From: Leptospira kmetyi serovar Malaysia str. Bejo-Iso9
GTDB lineage: Bacteria > Spirochaetota > Leptospiria > Leptospirales > Leptospiraceae
Reading direction: 5' to 3'
Length of the DNA stretch: 64,000 nucleotides
Assembly (NCBI RefSeq): GCF_000243735.2
Contig: NZ_AHMP02000003.1
Coordinates: 186,182-250,181, forward strand
Translations under genes and position numbers: made by a program
Shown here: positions 13,910 through 23,764 of the stretch, piece by piece
How the letters are laid out: the number at the start of each line of letters is the position of its first letter
Numbering within the stretch: position 1 is the first letter of the stretch
The notes under the pieces: model-generated
Database searches by the model: none
What the model was told of the DNA's origin: nothing
Seen by the model: the letters and a program-made list of their open reading frames with translations, nothing else

Positions 13910-15264
13910 AACGAACCTTGTTTAGAAATTTTGAATAGAGTTTCCCGGGACGAAACCGAGGTTTTCTTCGTATTTAAGTCGGTTTTGGATTCGTAAAACA
14001 GATTTGCAAACGGATAAAAGGATTCGATTCGTTCGAGTTTGGATCCGATTTCTTTGGAAGCGAGTTTGGAATTTTTTTTCATGTGTTCCGCGTTTTCTTT
14101 TGTTAAACGAACGTGTTTGATTCTGATAAAACCGAAACGGACGTTTTCCTTTTCCTTCCAATGCAAACTCAGATCGATCTTTCTTTTTTCACCCGAACGG
14201 ATTCGATTGTCCGCGACGAGTTTCGCTTCCGGATACCATTCCCAGGTTTGTCCGATTCGAATCGTTTCCTTAGAAATTTCGCGGCCCGCTTCGTTTAACA
14301 AAATCGCTTCCACAAGAACGTGTCTTTCCGGATCTCCGGTCGGAACGGAATGCCCCGCAAATTTATTTTCCAATTCGAGTCGAACCCGGATCGAACGATT
14401 TGTAAAATCTTTTTCGGACCAAGTCGGTTCCCCGGTTTCCAGACCGGCCTTGTAATCTCCGTTCCATTGAGGTTCGAACAACTCGAACGTCTTCGGAACG
14501 CCGCCTCCGATAAACGTATGTCGATGCGAATCCCTCGGGCCGTTCGGAAAAGAATTCGGAACGATTTTACGATTTAAGGAAGGCATGTGACAACTAACGC
14601 AATCCTCTTTGCCGTAGTGGAGACTTTCCTTAAATTCTTCTCCGGTTTTAAAATAACAAACCAGGGAAGAATTGAGTTTATATTCCTGATTGTGGCAATC
14701 GTTGCAACGGGAATGAAGCGCTTCTTTGTCCTTCGTAACTGGATGAGGCGCGTTCGCTCCCGTAGGCCCGACGAGGATCGTGTTGCCGTTCGAATCGGAT
14801 TTGAGATGACAGGTTCCGCAACTGACTCCTTCCTTTTCCCAGTTCGCATTAAATTTCGGGTTCGAAACGAGAACCGGTTTGAACACGTCTCCTTCCGAAA
14901 GATGGGTCGCGATCTCTTTTCTTTGACCGCTGAGCGGAATATGACAGTTCAAACAAAGCCATTGCGGAGAATTCGGTTTGGTCAACTCGGATTGAAATTG
15001 CAGGTCGCTGAACGCGTTTGCGTGTGTGGAAGTTTTCCATTCCCGGTAATGATCTTCGTGGCATTGCCCGCAGTCCTTTGCGGTCAAACCTCCGATTCCA
15101 GGAAGGGATTCTCCCACGACGACCGGTTTTGCCCAGGCTCGGCCGGGAAAACGATCTTCGACGGGGATTTTATCCGAGGTTCTGCCGCATACGAAAACAC
15201 AAACGACCGTCGTCAAAATCGAAACAAGGATCGTAATTCTTCTATCTAATTTAAGAATATTCAA
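13906..15264 (-). CDS. Pentaheme cytochrome c lipoprotein (c554-like)
   Basis: The 452-residue protein starts with a hydrophobic leader ending VCVFVCG, which fits a spirochaetal lipoprotein signal, so it is probably anchored facing the periplasm. Five CxxCH haem-binding motifs are visible in the N-terminal half: CGQCH, CLNCH, CGTCH, CNDCH and CVSCH. The first lies in CGQCHEDHYREW, the arrangement seen in cytochrome c554/multihaem families. The C-terminal half (about 260-452) is beta-rich and has KFAGHSVPTGDPERH, also found in its paralogue at 26166-27437. It starts 23 bases after the rhodanese gene, in the same operon. It should carry electrons outside the cytoplasmic membrane; donor and acceptor are unknown. 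Confidence 0.88.
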   Translation of the reverse strand: MNILKLDRRITILVSILTTVVCVFVCGRTSDKIPVEDRFPGRAWAKPVVVGESLPGIGGLTAKDCGQCHEDHYREWKTSTHANAFSDLQFQSELTKPNSPQWLCLNCHIPLSGQRKEIATHLSEGDVFKPVLVSNPKFNANWEKEGVSCGTCHLKSDSNGNTILVGPTGANAPHPVTKDKEALHSRCNDCHNQEYKLNSSLVCYFKTGEEFKESLHYGKEDCVSCHMPSLNRKIVPNSFPNGPRDSHRHTFIGGGVPKTFELFEPQWNGDYKAGLETGEPTWSEKDFTNRSIRVRLELENKFAGHSVPTGDPERHVLVEAILLNEAGREISKETIRIGQTWEWYPEAKLVADNRIRSGEKRKIDLSLHWKEKENVRFGFIRIKHVRLTKENAEHMKKNSKLASKEIGSKLERIESFYPFANLFYESKTDLNTKKTSVSSRETLFKISKQGSL

Positions 15265-15287
15265 AAAATATAAAATTCCAAGGCTTT

Positions 15288-16196
15288 TTACTTACGAACG
15301 AGCGGGAAATCCTTTTCATTGCCCGAGGACCATTCCCACATCGAACCCGCGTAATTTTTCGCGTTGTAACCCTCGTTTCTGAGAATGGTGGTCACCCAGG
15401 CCGAGCGGATTCCTCCCGTACAGTAGGAAATCACGACGCTGTCTCGGGCGATCCCGAGTTCCTTGATCTTTTCCGAAATTTTTTCGGAGGAAAGAAGGGC
15501 GCCGTCTTCGTTTAACAGGTTTTTATAATATAAATGTTTTGCGCCGGGAATATGGCCGCCTCTGGATTCTCCGTAAGGGGTTTCACCCTGAAATTCCCTG
15601 TCTTCTCTCGTATCCAAGAACACATAACGTTTATTTTTGAGATTCGATCGGATCTCGGACGAGGTAGCGCTTAATTCGGAATCGAGTTGGATCTTAAAGG
15701 AACCGGTTTCTTTCGGTTCGCCCGAATTGGAAACGGGAGCGCCTAACCTCTTTAAGGCGGAATAACCTCCGTCCACAAGAAACGCAGAATGATGACCGAG
15801 GGAACGCAACATCCAAACGATTCTTCCGTCCTCTCCCCAGTTGTTTTTGGTTTCGCTTATCACCAATACGGGACGGTTGTTTCGAATTCCGTAGGCTTCC
15901 AACTTCTTTTTGATCACTTCCACGGGAAGCAGGTTGCCCTTGTGAGGAAGTTCGGAAACGGAAAATTCTTCCCAGGAAACGAAACGGGAACCGGTAATAT
16001 GTTCCCGGAAAAATACGGAGCGGGGTCTCGTGTCCAGGACCAGACTTTCGGAAAGAATCGCTCTTGCTTCACCTGGGGTTAAAATCCAGGACTCGGATCT
16101 TTGGGCCCCGAGAAAAGAAGGGAGGATTAAAATGAATCCAAATAAAATGTGTTTGAGTTTCATCGCTTTCAGGGACCTTTTCAAGAAGAAGCTCAT
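15288..16196 (-). CDS. Exported two-domain rhodanese (thiosulfate sulfurtransferase family)
   Basis: The protein has two rhodanese domains (about 35-150 and 165-300). The C-terminal one carries the catalytic loop CTGGIRS, with the cysteine codon at 15420-15422; the N-terminal one has SETKNN at the equivalent place and no cysteine, the usual inactive-active arrangement. A signal peptide begins at MKLKHILFGFILILPSFLG, so ATG 16163 is an equally good start to ATG 16196; neither has a strong ribosome site. It should work in the periplasm, moving sulfane sulfur from thiosulfate or a persulfide to an acceptor. It is first in an operon with the pentaheme cytochrome, GT2 and GT-C genes. The divergent DUF4395-AhpD-ArsS genes share its 5' region. 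Confidence 0.88.
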   Translation of the reverse strand: MSFFLKRSLKAMKLKHILFGFILILPSFLGAQRSESWILTPGEARAILSESLVLDTRPRSVFFREHITGSRFVSWEEFSVSELPHKGNLLPVEVIKKKLEAYGIRNNRPVLVISETKNNWGEDGRIVWMLRSLGHHSAFLVDGGYSALKRLGAPVSNSGEPKETGSFKIQLDSELSATSSEIRSNLKNKRYVFLDTREDREFQGETPYGESRGGHIPGAKHLYYKNLLNEDGALLSSEKISEKIKELGIARDSVVISYCTGGIRSAWVTTILRNEGYNAKNYAGSMWEWSSGNEKDFPLVRK

Positions 16197-16216
16197 CTTC
16201 TTATAACTTAGAATAA

Positions 16217-16236
16217 AAAAGAATCTGGATTCTTTT
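16217..16236. repeat. Short perfect inverted repeat in the divergent control region
   Basis: AAAAGAATC and GATTCTTTT are perfect complements separated by two bases. The repeat lies about 20 bases upstream of the rhodanese start and may form a small hairpin or be a binding site. It is too A+T-rich to be a convincing terminator. Confidence 0.4.
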
Positions 16237-16280
16237 GGAAAACATTGGAAAAAATTCGAAAATTCCTAGCAAGTCAAAAA

Positions 16281-16309
16281 TTCAATATAACAGAAAATTT
16301 AATGTTATA
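16281..16309. promoter_or_regulatory. Candidate operator, TTCAATATAAC motif site 1
   Basis: TTCAATATAAC at 16281-16291 is followed, after a 12-base spacer, by GTTATA at 16304-16309, giving a TATAAC/GTTATA inverted repeat between the divergent rhodanese and DUF4395 genes. The same 11 bases occur inverted at 20837-20847, upstream of the XRE-cupin regulator gene, and close variants form the palindrome at 21646-21686. I infer a binding site for that regulator. The region is A+T-rich, so some chance matches are expected. Confidence 0.5.
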
Positions 16310-16345
16310 GTAAAATAATTAAGTTATTGCAGAAAATAAAGACGA

Positions 16346-16378
16346 TTGTTTGGTTGAAAGCAAGGTCTATACTATAGA
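16346..16378 (+). promoter_or_regulatory. Candidate sigma-70 promoter for the DUF4395-AhpD-ArsS genes
   Basis: Two overlapping hexamer pairs fit: TTGTTT (16346-16351), 16-base spacer, TATACT (16368-16373); and TTGGTT (16350-16355), 17-base spacer, TATAGA (16373-16378). The start codon at 16406 follows with a strong AGGAGG ribosome site at 16395-16400. Confidence 0.5.
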
Positions 16379-16405
16379 TCTGTCGTTATCCAAGAGGAGG
16401 AATCT

Positions 16406-16900
16406 ATGATTCAAATCGGCAATTTTCCGGATTCGGTCAACGAATACGCGGCTCGATCCGTAGCCGGTCTCGTTTTTATTCTTACGCTAGCAACACTTTT
16501 GACCCAATCGGTTTGGTTGAATCTGGCGCTGCTCTACGGATTTACGGCGAGGGTTTTGTACGGGCCAAAATTTTCTCTCTTTGCGAAGATAGCAATTCAT
16601 GGTATCGTACCTATGTTGAAACTGGGAAACAAAACGACGGCGGGACCGCCGAAACGATTCGCGCAATCGATCGGATTTTTGTTTAGCCTGACGTCGTTGA
16701 TCCTTTTGGTTTTCGGTCAGATTTTTGCGTTTCAGATCGTGCTTGGAATTCTTTTGTTTTTCGCGGCCTTGGAATCCTTTGTCGGATTCTGCGCGGGATG
16801 TTTCGTGTTCGGATATCTGATGCGATGGGGAATTATTCCGGAGGAAGTATGCGAGAAGTGCAACAATCTCACTTTTGCTCCCAAAAAAAGCGAAGGATAA
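16406..16900 (+). CDS. DUF4395 membrane protein
   Basis: The 164-residue protein has about four membrane helices and matches the DUF4395 family as I know it. Two cysteine pairs stand out: FCAGCFVFG in the last helix region and CEKCNN near the C-terminus, which suggests a thiol-redox or metal-related role. DUF4395 proteins are often found beside rhodaneses and thioredoxin-like proteins, which fits the divergent rhodanese here; that association is from memory. It has a strong AGGAGG ribosome site and is first in a run with the AhpD-like and ArsS genes. The biochemical function is not established. Confidence 0.75.
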   Translation: MIQIGNFPDSVNEYAARSVAGLVFILTLATLLTQSVWLNLALLYGFTARVLYGPKFSLFAKIAIHGIVPMLKLGNKTTAGPPKRFAQSIGFLFSLTSLILLVFGQIFAFQIVLGILLFFAALESFVGFCAGCFVFGYLMRWGIIPEEVCEKCNNLTFAPKKSEG

Positions 16901-16962
16901 CTCAAAGTCGAATGCAAAAAAGCTAAATTAGAATTTTATAAAATTATTAAAAAGGAATTACA

Positions 16963-17301
16963 ATGTCTAAAGAGTCCTACTACGTACCGGAAGACCTCAA
17001 AAAATTCGGAAACATCGGCGAATTTCAGCCTAATCTCGCGAAAAAGTTTTTCGAATACTACGGAGACGTCTTCGCGGAGGGGGCCTTAACCGCTCGCGAA
17101 AAATCCTTAATCGCATTGGCGGTGTCGCACGCGATTCAATGTCCTTATTGTATAGACGCATATACGACCGACACTCTGGAAAAAGGTGTGAGCGAAGCTG
17201 GTCTTATGGAAGCGGTTCACGTCGCGGCGGCGATTCGGGGTGGGGCTTCTTTGGTTCATTCCGTTCAGATGATGAATAAGGTCAAAGAACTCGGAATGTA
17301 A
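16963..17301 (+). CDS. AhpD-like arsenosugar-associated peroxidase family protein
   Basis: The 112-residue protein belongs to the carboxymuconolactone decarboxylase/AhpD fold. The redox motif CPYCIDAYT (about residues 61-69) gives a CxxC pair, and SHAIQ before it and AVHVAAAIRGGASLVH after it are typical of the family. The start YYVPEDLKKFGNIGEFQPNLAKKFFEYY, read here as YYVPEDLKKFGNIGEF plus QPNLAKKFFEYY, matches the subgroup named arsenosugar biosynthesis-associated peroxidase-like protein. It lies 30 bases before arsS, as in that conserved gene pair. It is probably cytoplasmic and handles a peroxide or thiol step; the exact reaction is unknown. Confidence 0.85.
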   Translation: MSKESYYVPEDLKKFGNIGEFQPNLAKKFFEYYGDVFAEGALTAREKSLIALAVSHAIQCPYCIDAYTTDTLEKGVSEAGLMEAVHVAAAIRGGASLVHSVQMMNKVKELGM

Positions 17302-18323
17302 TTCGTCCCGAAAGGAGAAAGAGCACATAACGTGAAATCCTTACAATCCAGAGGAAGCGAACTCGTTTCTCCCGAAAGACAGTTTCAAGTATTGAAGGAG
17401 GTATTCTTTCATAAGAATCTTCCTTCCTTTGCGGACCAGTTGAAGAATTCGGGAGTGGGCGCTCTTCGTCCCGTTTCCACCGAAATTTTTCAGATGAATC
17501 TCGGAAAACTCTGCAATCAAACCTGCAAACACTGTCACGTGGACGCGGGTCCCGATCGAAAAGAGATCATGAGCAAGGAAACGATGCTTCATTGTTTGAG
17601 CGTTCTTGCGACCAGTCCGATTTCGACCGTGGATTTGACCGGCGGGGCGCCCGAGATGAATCCCGAGTTTCGATGGCTCGTAACCGAACTTCGTAAGCTG
17701 AATAAGAAGGTTATGGTTCGTTGTAATCTCACCATTCTTCTTGCCGGAGAAAAATACAGAAGTCTTCCCGAGTTCTACGCGGAACAAAAGGTCGAGGTAG
17801 TATCCAGTCTTCCTTATTTCGAAAAAAGAAGAACGGACGCGCAAAGAGGGGACGGAGTTTTCGAAAAGTCCATCGAAGCATTGCAAAAGTTGAATTCTCT
17901 CGGATACGGAGTTCCCGATTCGGGTTTGATTTTGAATCTCGTATACAATCCTGCGGGAGCGTTTTTGCCCGGATCTCAAGCCACTCTGGAAAATGAGTTT
18001 AAGAATTCATTGTATAAGCAATTTGGAATACAGTTCAATTCTCTTTTTACGATCACGAATATGCCCATCTCGAGATATCTGGAATATCTGCAGGAAAGCG
18101 GGAATTTGGAAGGTTATCTGGAAAAGCTTGTAACATCCTATAACCCGGTCGCGGCGCAGGGTGTTATGTGCAGGAATACGCTGAGCGTCGGATACGACGG
18201 TTCTCTTTACGATTGCGATTTCAATCAGATGTTGGAAATGAAAGTCGAAGGAAAAATTCAAAACATCCGAGACTACGACGCGAACGCATTGGAACAAAGA
18301 AACATTCGGGTTTACGAACACTG

Positions 18324-19397
<1,074 letters not shown>

Positions 19398-19415
<18 letters not shown>

Positions 19416-20810
19416 GATCTATACAATAGAATTCGACGATCCTCGTTCTCTGTCCACTCAAAACGATCGTGGAAACGGAAACCTTTTCGATTTCGTTTTG
19501 ATACGATCGCCGGATTCGTTTCTTGGATCCTTTATATCGTTTTGTTTTTGTATTGGGGTAAGGCCTCCGGTAAAACGGATCTGATTCTTTTTCTCGGAGT
19601 TTATGTTCTTCTTTTTGCAATTTCGTTTTATCCTTTATGGAAAGGCGCGCGCAGGGAAGGAGAGGCGTCTCGGCTTGAACGAAGATCGAAAAATCCAGAG
19701 ATTTGGTTCTGGGGTTTACTATTTCGCATAACGTGTATTTTTGTTTTTCCGGTTTGGGAGGACGATTGGGCGCGTTTTCTTTGGGACGGTTTTGTGACGT
19801 TGGAAACGGGAACACCGTACGGAAAACCTCCTTCGATCTTTTTTTTAGAATCGAATTTGCCCGCTTGGAGCGCGGAAATTCTGAGTAGAATCAATCATCC
19901 CGACGTTCCCACGATTTACGGACCGGTTCTGGAAGTATTGTTTGCCGTGTCCGCGTTTTGTTTTCCGGGTTCCTTGTTCGGATTAAAAATATTCTATCTC
20001 GGGGTCGAAACCGGGTTTTGGTATTTTTTACAAAAACACATTCCAAGAAAAGAATTTAGAATTCTTTACTGGTGTCCTCTTCTTGTGATCGAAACGTTTG
20101 CACAAGCACATCCGGATTTTTTGGGTTTGCTTCTTATGGCGGGCGCATCCGTTCTTCATTCTCAAAAAAAGAATCTGGGTTCGGGAATTCTATTGGGGCT
20201 TGCCTGTGGAGTAAAAACGTTCGGATGGATCTTGTTTCCGTTTTTTCTCACAGATAAAACCCGAATCCGGTTTCTGTTCGGTTTTGTGAGCGCGTTCGCT
20301 TTGCCCTATCTTTTCTTTTGGTCGCGAGGCGGAGTCGGCGGTGACGGGCTTCTTGCGTTCTTGCAAGGATGGGAATTCAACGCTTCCTTTTATTCTTTGT
20401 TTAAAATTCCGTTTGCCGTTTTTTTTTCGGAGCCTTCTCTATGGGCGGGAGTTTTGTGTTTGGGTCTTTGGGGAATATTCGGAATTATGAATATTCTTTC
20501 CCACAAGAACGGAAACACCAAAGCGATCTCGAATTGTTTTCTTTGGTTTTTTCTTTTTTCTCCGGTCGTCAATTCCTGGTATTTGCTATGGGCGCTCTTT
20601 CATTGGGTTCGATATCCGATTCTTCCCGGGATCATTTTTTTAGGCGCGGTTCCTCTTTCGTATATAAGCGGGAGAACTCTTTTTGCAGAAGGTCCGCAAC
20701 TGCAACTCTATGAAAATCCAATTTCTGTTCGTATTTTGGAATATTCTTTGGTCTTTCTGGGGATCGTTGTACAAGTTATTTGGCAAAAAGCTCAAAATAA
20801 TAAGCAATAA
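19398..20810 (+). CDS. GT-C membrane glycosyltransferase, second copy
   Basis: I place the start at ATG 19398, giving about 470 residues. The open frame runs further upstream, but that part lies wholly inside the opposite-strand methyltransferase and has no membrane or family signal. From about residue 30 there are roughly ten membrane helices. DDWARFLWDGFVTLETGTPYG, read as DDWARFLWDG plus FVTLETGTPYG, parallels SEDVYRFLWDGLLGTQGLSPF, read as SEDVYRFLWDG plus LLGTQGLSPF, of the protein at 11682-13202, and FAQAHPDF parallels NAHPES there. This points to a shared GT-C fold using a polyprenyl-phosphate sugar. Acceptor and sugar are unknown. A hairpin with T8 lies at 20950-20972. Confidence 0.72.
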
Positions 20811-20813
20811 ATC

Positions 20814-20847
20814 CAATATATATATCATATGTGTATGTTATATTGAA
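20814..20847. promoter_or_regulatory. Candidate operator, TTCAATATAAC motif site 2
   Basis: GTTATATTGAA at 20837-20847 is the exact reverse complement of the 11-mer at 16281-16291. CAATATA at 20814-20820 gives a partner half-site, so CAATATA/TATATTG arms flank an 18-base A+T-rich centre. The site is about 150 bases before the XRE-cupin gene. A TTGACT hexamer at 20855-20860 could be a -35 element, but I see no good -10 at normal spacing. Confidence 0.45.
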
Positions 20848-20949
20848 ATATCGATTGACTTTCTAATATCTTGGACGAGATTTCTAATTGGTAGATCTCA
20901 ATGGGATCTGCCCTAACTCTAACTTTCTCTGAAAAAGACCCTATTCTAT

Positions 20950-20972
20950 CCCGGGATTCCCGGGTTTTTTTT
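20950..20972 (+). terminator. Intrinsic terminator before the XRE-cupin gene
   Basis: CCCGGG (20950-20955), a three-base loop and CCCGGG (20959-20964) are followed by eight T residues. It lies 140 bases after the GT-C stop and only 23 bases before the regulator start. It may end the GT-C transcript or act as an attenuator for the regulator if the promoter is at about 20855. Confidence 0.75.
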
Positions 20973-20994
20973 AGAATCGACAGGTGGTGTTCCG

Positions 20995-21618
20995 TTGCAA
21001 ACGATTATGGCTCGCAGTTTAGAAAATCAAAATATATCAAATCCACCCGAAAAAGCGCCGGATGATTTTTTGACCAGTTTTCTGGGTGATAAGATTCGAA
21101 AGCGCAGACTGGAACTCGGTCTTTCCATGGAAAAGGTCGCGCAGATCGCTCAGGTAAGCCGGGGCATGTTGGGTCTGATCGAGACCGGTAAAACGACCCC
21201 GAGCATTGCCATTCTTTGGAAATTGTCCAAGGCGTTGCGGACTCAGGTTGCGGAATTCTTGCCCGATTTCTCTTTACACGGGCCGAAAATCCTCAGAAAG
21301 GAAGAATCTAAAATTCTCTCCCTACACAAGGATAAACTCAGCGCTCGTGTTTTGCATCAGGACACGGAAAATCGGATCGAATTTTTGGAAGTCACTTTGG
21401 CTCCCGGAAGTTTTCCTCCTCCTACCTGGTTTCAAAAACAAAAGATTCAAACGGTTTCTCTGGTTCAGGGCGAAGTAGGTTTCGTTTTTGCCGGGAAGAA
21501 AAATCTACTCTCTCCGGGTGATACCGCAGTTTTTCTCGCACAAGATCTCCAAGAAATTTTCAATCCTTCCGCATCCAAAGCCGTTCTGTTTTGGATCAGC
21601 TCCACTGCTAATTTATAA
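20995..21618 (+). CDS. XRE-family regulator with C-terminal cupin domain
   Basis: The 207-residue protein has an N-terminal helix-turn-helix (about residues 32-85: KIRKRRLELGLSMEKVAQIA, then QVSRGMLGLIETGKTTPS) and a C-terminal cupin barrel (about 120-205, with GEVGFVFAGKKNLLSPGDTA, exactly 20 residues). This XRE-cupin layout is seen in regulators such as PuuR and SutR, where the cupin senses a small molecule. I prefer TTG 20995 because AGGTGG stands just before it; ATG 21007 is the alternative and would lack a nearby ribosome site. Palindromic motifs on both sides of the gene suggest that it controls itself and the rhodanese genes that follow. The ligand is unknown; a sulfur or thiol compound would fit the neighbours. 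Confidence 0.85.
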   Translation: MQTIMARSLENQNISNPPEKAPDDFLTSFLGDKIRKRRLELGLSMEKVAQIAQVSRGMLGLIETGKTTPSIAILWKLSKALRTQVAEFLPDFSLHGPKILRKEESKILSLHKDKLSARVLHQDTENRIEFLEVTLAPGSFPPPTWFQKQKIQTVSLVQGEVGFVFAGKKNLLSPGDTAVFLAQDLQEIFNPSASKAVLFWISSTANL

Positions 21619-21645
21619 ATCCGTTGCGTTAGTCGCTCTTTGCAA

Positions 21646-21686
21646 ATTATATTGAACAGCTTGTAAACAAGCTTGTTCGATATAAT
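21646..21686. promoter_or_regulatory. 41-bp palindrome between regulator and rhodanese gene (motif site 3)
   Basis: The left arm is ATTATATTGAACAGCTTGT (21646-21664). The right arm, ACAAGCTTGTTCGATATAAT (21667-21686), is its complement apart from one substitution and one extra base. Each arm ends in a version of the motif found at 16281 and 20837. The outer right edge contains TATAAT, a perfect -10 hexamer, so a bound protein could block a promoter for the gene at 21807. No T-run follows, so it is unlikely to be a terminator. Confidence 0.6.
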
Positions 21687-21806
21687 AAATATTAATTCCG
21701 TTAAAGCAGAATTACATTGATGTTCAAACGAACCTTTCAATTGTTGGGTTAAACCTTTGGGAATTAGAAACCCCGTAGGAAAGAAAACTAACGTAAGGAA
21801 ATAACC

Positions 21807-23243
21807 ATGAAAGGCAAACTTGGATTATTCGGAATTGTGCTGGCTCTCGCGGGGTTTCTTGGAACCTGTAAGCCATCCGAAGATAAAAACGATAACAACA
21901 TTCTTTTCGCGCTCGCGGCGATTGCGGCTAACGGAGTCAAAGTCAACACCGCGGCGGAACTCGCGGTCGAGTCGAACGATAACTACGACAAAAACGAATA
22001 CGGTTTGGTGACGGCGACGACGATCAAACGATGGAGAAGCGATTGGGCCAATCAAAAACCGGCTTCGATTTCGGGTAACTTGATCATTCTTCAATCGACT
22101 CAAGGTTCGGTTGCGGGTCAGGAATTTGTTAAACCGACATCGGGTGTGTATGTTTATTCTTGGCCGAACGGCGGCGGAACCGATATCAACTTCAGACAAA
22201 AAAGAAACAACGGTCTTTTTGAAAACGTTCAAACGGGTCTTCCCGACGGAGCGAGAACCGATCTTTTCTTAAAGTTATATCGGATCGACTTATCCAAGGA
22301 TCTCGTAGTATTCGCTTCGGGTCAGGACACAGGCGCGGGAACCGCCGCGAGTCCTAAAGGCGGAACGTATCAAACTCTCGGAAGAGGTTACTATTGGCTT
22401 CGTTATTGGGGAGCGGATTCGAAACACGTTGCCGTACTCGACGGTCCGATCGATACACAATTCTCCGCCGCTGAGTTGACGGCATCCGGTTCTGAAAGTT
22501 TACCTCCGAACGACGGAACCTATTCGGTTAAGAATTTAAGAAACGTGGACAACTCTGTTCTCGTTCAACCCGTCGAGAACGTCATCAAGATCGTTCGTAA
22601 TCCGAATTCTCACGGAGTCAGCGGTCTTACTTCCTCGGTTTTTATCGCGGACGCAAGGCACAACACGACTTCCACCGAAAGAGAATTTGTCGGTACCGCG
22701 GATGGAACAGGCGCGAACGAAGTCGAATCGGGTAAGAAGGCTCTCACGGAAGGACATCTTAAGGGCGCGTTTTTCGCTCCTTGGCTTCAAGTGATCGACC
22801 AGACCACGGGGAGGTATAAATCCAAAGCCGCGTTAGCCGCTCTTTGGTCCAATCCTTCCGGCTGGGGACACGCGGAAAACGGTTCCGTAAGCGGGTATCA
22901 ACAAGGTCAAACCTATCTTCACTATTGCAGAACGAACGCAAGATCCATGGTCACAGGACTTTCCACTTTTGTAATATTAGGAAGACCTACCGTATTCTAC
23001 GAGAATTCCTTCATCGAATGGAACGGACTTTCGGCGAATCATCCCGATCCGACCAAAAGAACGCTTCCTTCCGGATCTCCTTTCGCTACGGACACGGTGG
23101 ATTTAACCGTGAGCACCGGCGGAACGGGCGGAGGACCTACCTTCAACGCGGCGAACGCGGCGAATTATAAGGCGGTCGTCAATCCGAACGCGACGACTTC
23201 CCGTCAGACCTTGATCGACGATTGGAACTATAAAATCCAATAA
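21807..23243 (+). CDS. Large rhodanese-domain lipoprotein, copy 1
   Basis: The 478-residue protein has a signal peptide ending AGFLGTCKPSEDK, a plausible spirochaetal lipobox with the lipid-bearing Cys. The rest has a beta-rich N-terminal part with TAAELAVESNDNYDKNEYGL and RWRSDWANQKPASISGN, and a rhodanese domain (about 270-430) with VFIADARHN, EGHLKGAFFAPW and the active-site segment HYCRTNARS (Cys374). It is therefore a probable extracytoplasmic sulfurtransferase anchored to a membrane. It is clearly homologous along its length to the lipoprotein at 24724-26178. It has no proper promoter gap to the genes that follow, apart from a hairpin at 23268-23293. The N-terminal half matches no family I recognise. 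Confidence 0.8.
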   Translation: MKGKLGLFGIVLALAGFLGTCKPSEDKNDNNILFALAAIAANGVKVNTAAELAVESNDNYDKNEYGLVTATTIKRWRSDWANQKPASISGNLIILQSTQGSVAGQEFVKPTSGVYVYSWPNGGGTDINFRQKRNNGLFENVQTGLPDGARTDLFLKLYRIDLSKDLVVFASGQDTGAGTAASPKGGTYQTLGRGYYWLRYWGADSKHVAVLDGPIDTQFSAAELTASGSESLPPNDGTYSVKNLRNVDNSVLVQPVENVIKIVRNPNSHGVSGLTSSVFIADARHNTTSTEREFVGTADGTGANEVESGKKALTEGHLKGAFFAPWLQVIDQTTGRYKSKAALAALWSNPSGWGHAENGSVSGYQQGQTYLHYCRTNARSMVTGLSTFVILGRPTVFYENSFIEWNGLSANHPDPTKRTLPSGSPFATDTVDLTVSTGGTGGGPTFNAANAANYKAVVNPNATTSRQTLIDDWNYKIQ

Positions 23244-23267
23244 TCGTTGTTAGGCGATTTTGATGAG

Positions 23268-23293
23268 AACGGCGCCTCTTAAGAGGCGTCGTT
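23268..23293. repeat. 26-base palindrome after the first rhodanese lipoprotein gene
   Basis: AACGGCGCCTCTT is followed directly by AAGAGGCGTCGTT. The arms are complementary throughout if one G-U pair is allowed. It begins 24 bases after the stop codon and no T-run follows. It may be a processing, mRNA-stability or weak attenuation signal within the operon. Confidence 0.5.
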
Positions 23294-23331
23294 CCTAAAC
23301 TTAAAACAGAAAATCATTCGGAGAAACAGAA

Positions 23332-23700
23332 GTGAGACAAATCGTAATTTTAACTTTGATATTCGGCTTAACCAGCCTTTGGACCGGAACGTCTTATGCG
23401 TCCGGAGGTTTTAGCGGCGGAGGCGTGGCCCAGATCCCAAAAGGAAAGGACCGCGAAAAATACCATCTCGGTAAATCGGTATACAACCGAGAAATCGAAA
23501 TTCCCGCAGGGGCGGATCCATCCAAAATACAACCGCAAAAGATCCGTTTGGAATATCTCCAAGGATCCCTCCCCAACAGCGAAAAACAAAGAGTAAATCT
23601 GGAGGAGCTTGCAGGCAAGTTGACTCCGGAACAGTTGGACGCTTTGGAATACTTCGTGAGTGTCCGTTTTAACGTGAGACTGGAAGAAAAGAAGGAATGA
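23332..23700 (+). CDS. Small secreted protein of unknown function
   Basis: The 122-residue product starts at GTG 23332 with GGAG just upstream. It has a typical signal peptide (MRQIVILTLIFGLTSLWTG, then TSYASGG) and no lipobox, so it is probably periplasmic. The mature part is hydrophilic and has no cysteine, with KYHLGKSVYNREIEIP and a helical C-terminus containing LAGKLTPEQLDALEYFVSVR. I do not recognise the family. The KYHLGKSVYN segment with a histidine, together with the neighbouring multihaem cytochrome, would be compatible with a small cytochrome-partner or chaperone, but that is a guess. It lies between the first rhodanese lipoprotein and the outer-membrane barrel. Confidence 0.75.
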   Translation: MRQIVILTLIFGLTSLWTGTSYASGGFSGGGVAQIPKGKDREKYHLGKSVYNREIEIPAGADPSKIQPQKIRLEYLQGSLPNSEKQRVNLEELAGKLTPEQLDALEYFVSVRFNVRLEEKKE

Positions 23701-23764
23701 TTCGGATTTCTTCCGCGCCTCCGTTTTAAAACACATTTAGTTTTTATTATATTAGGTATTTAGA

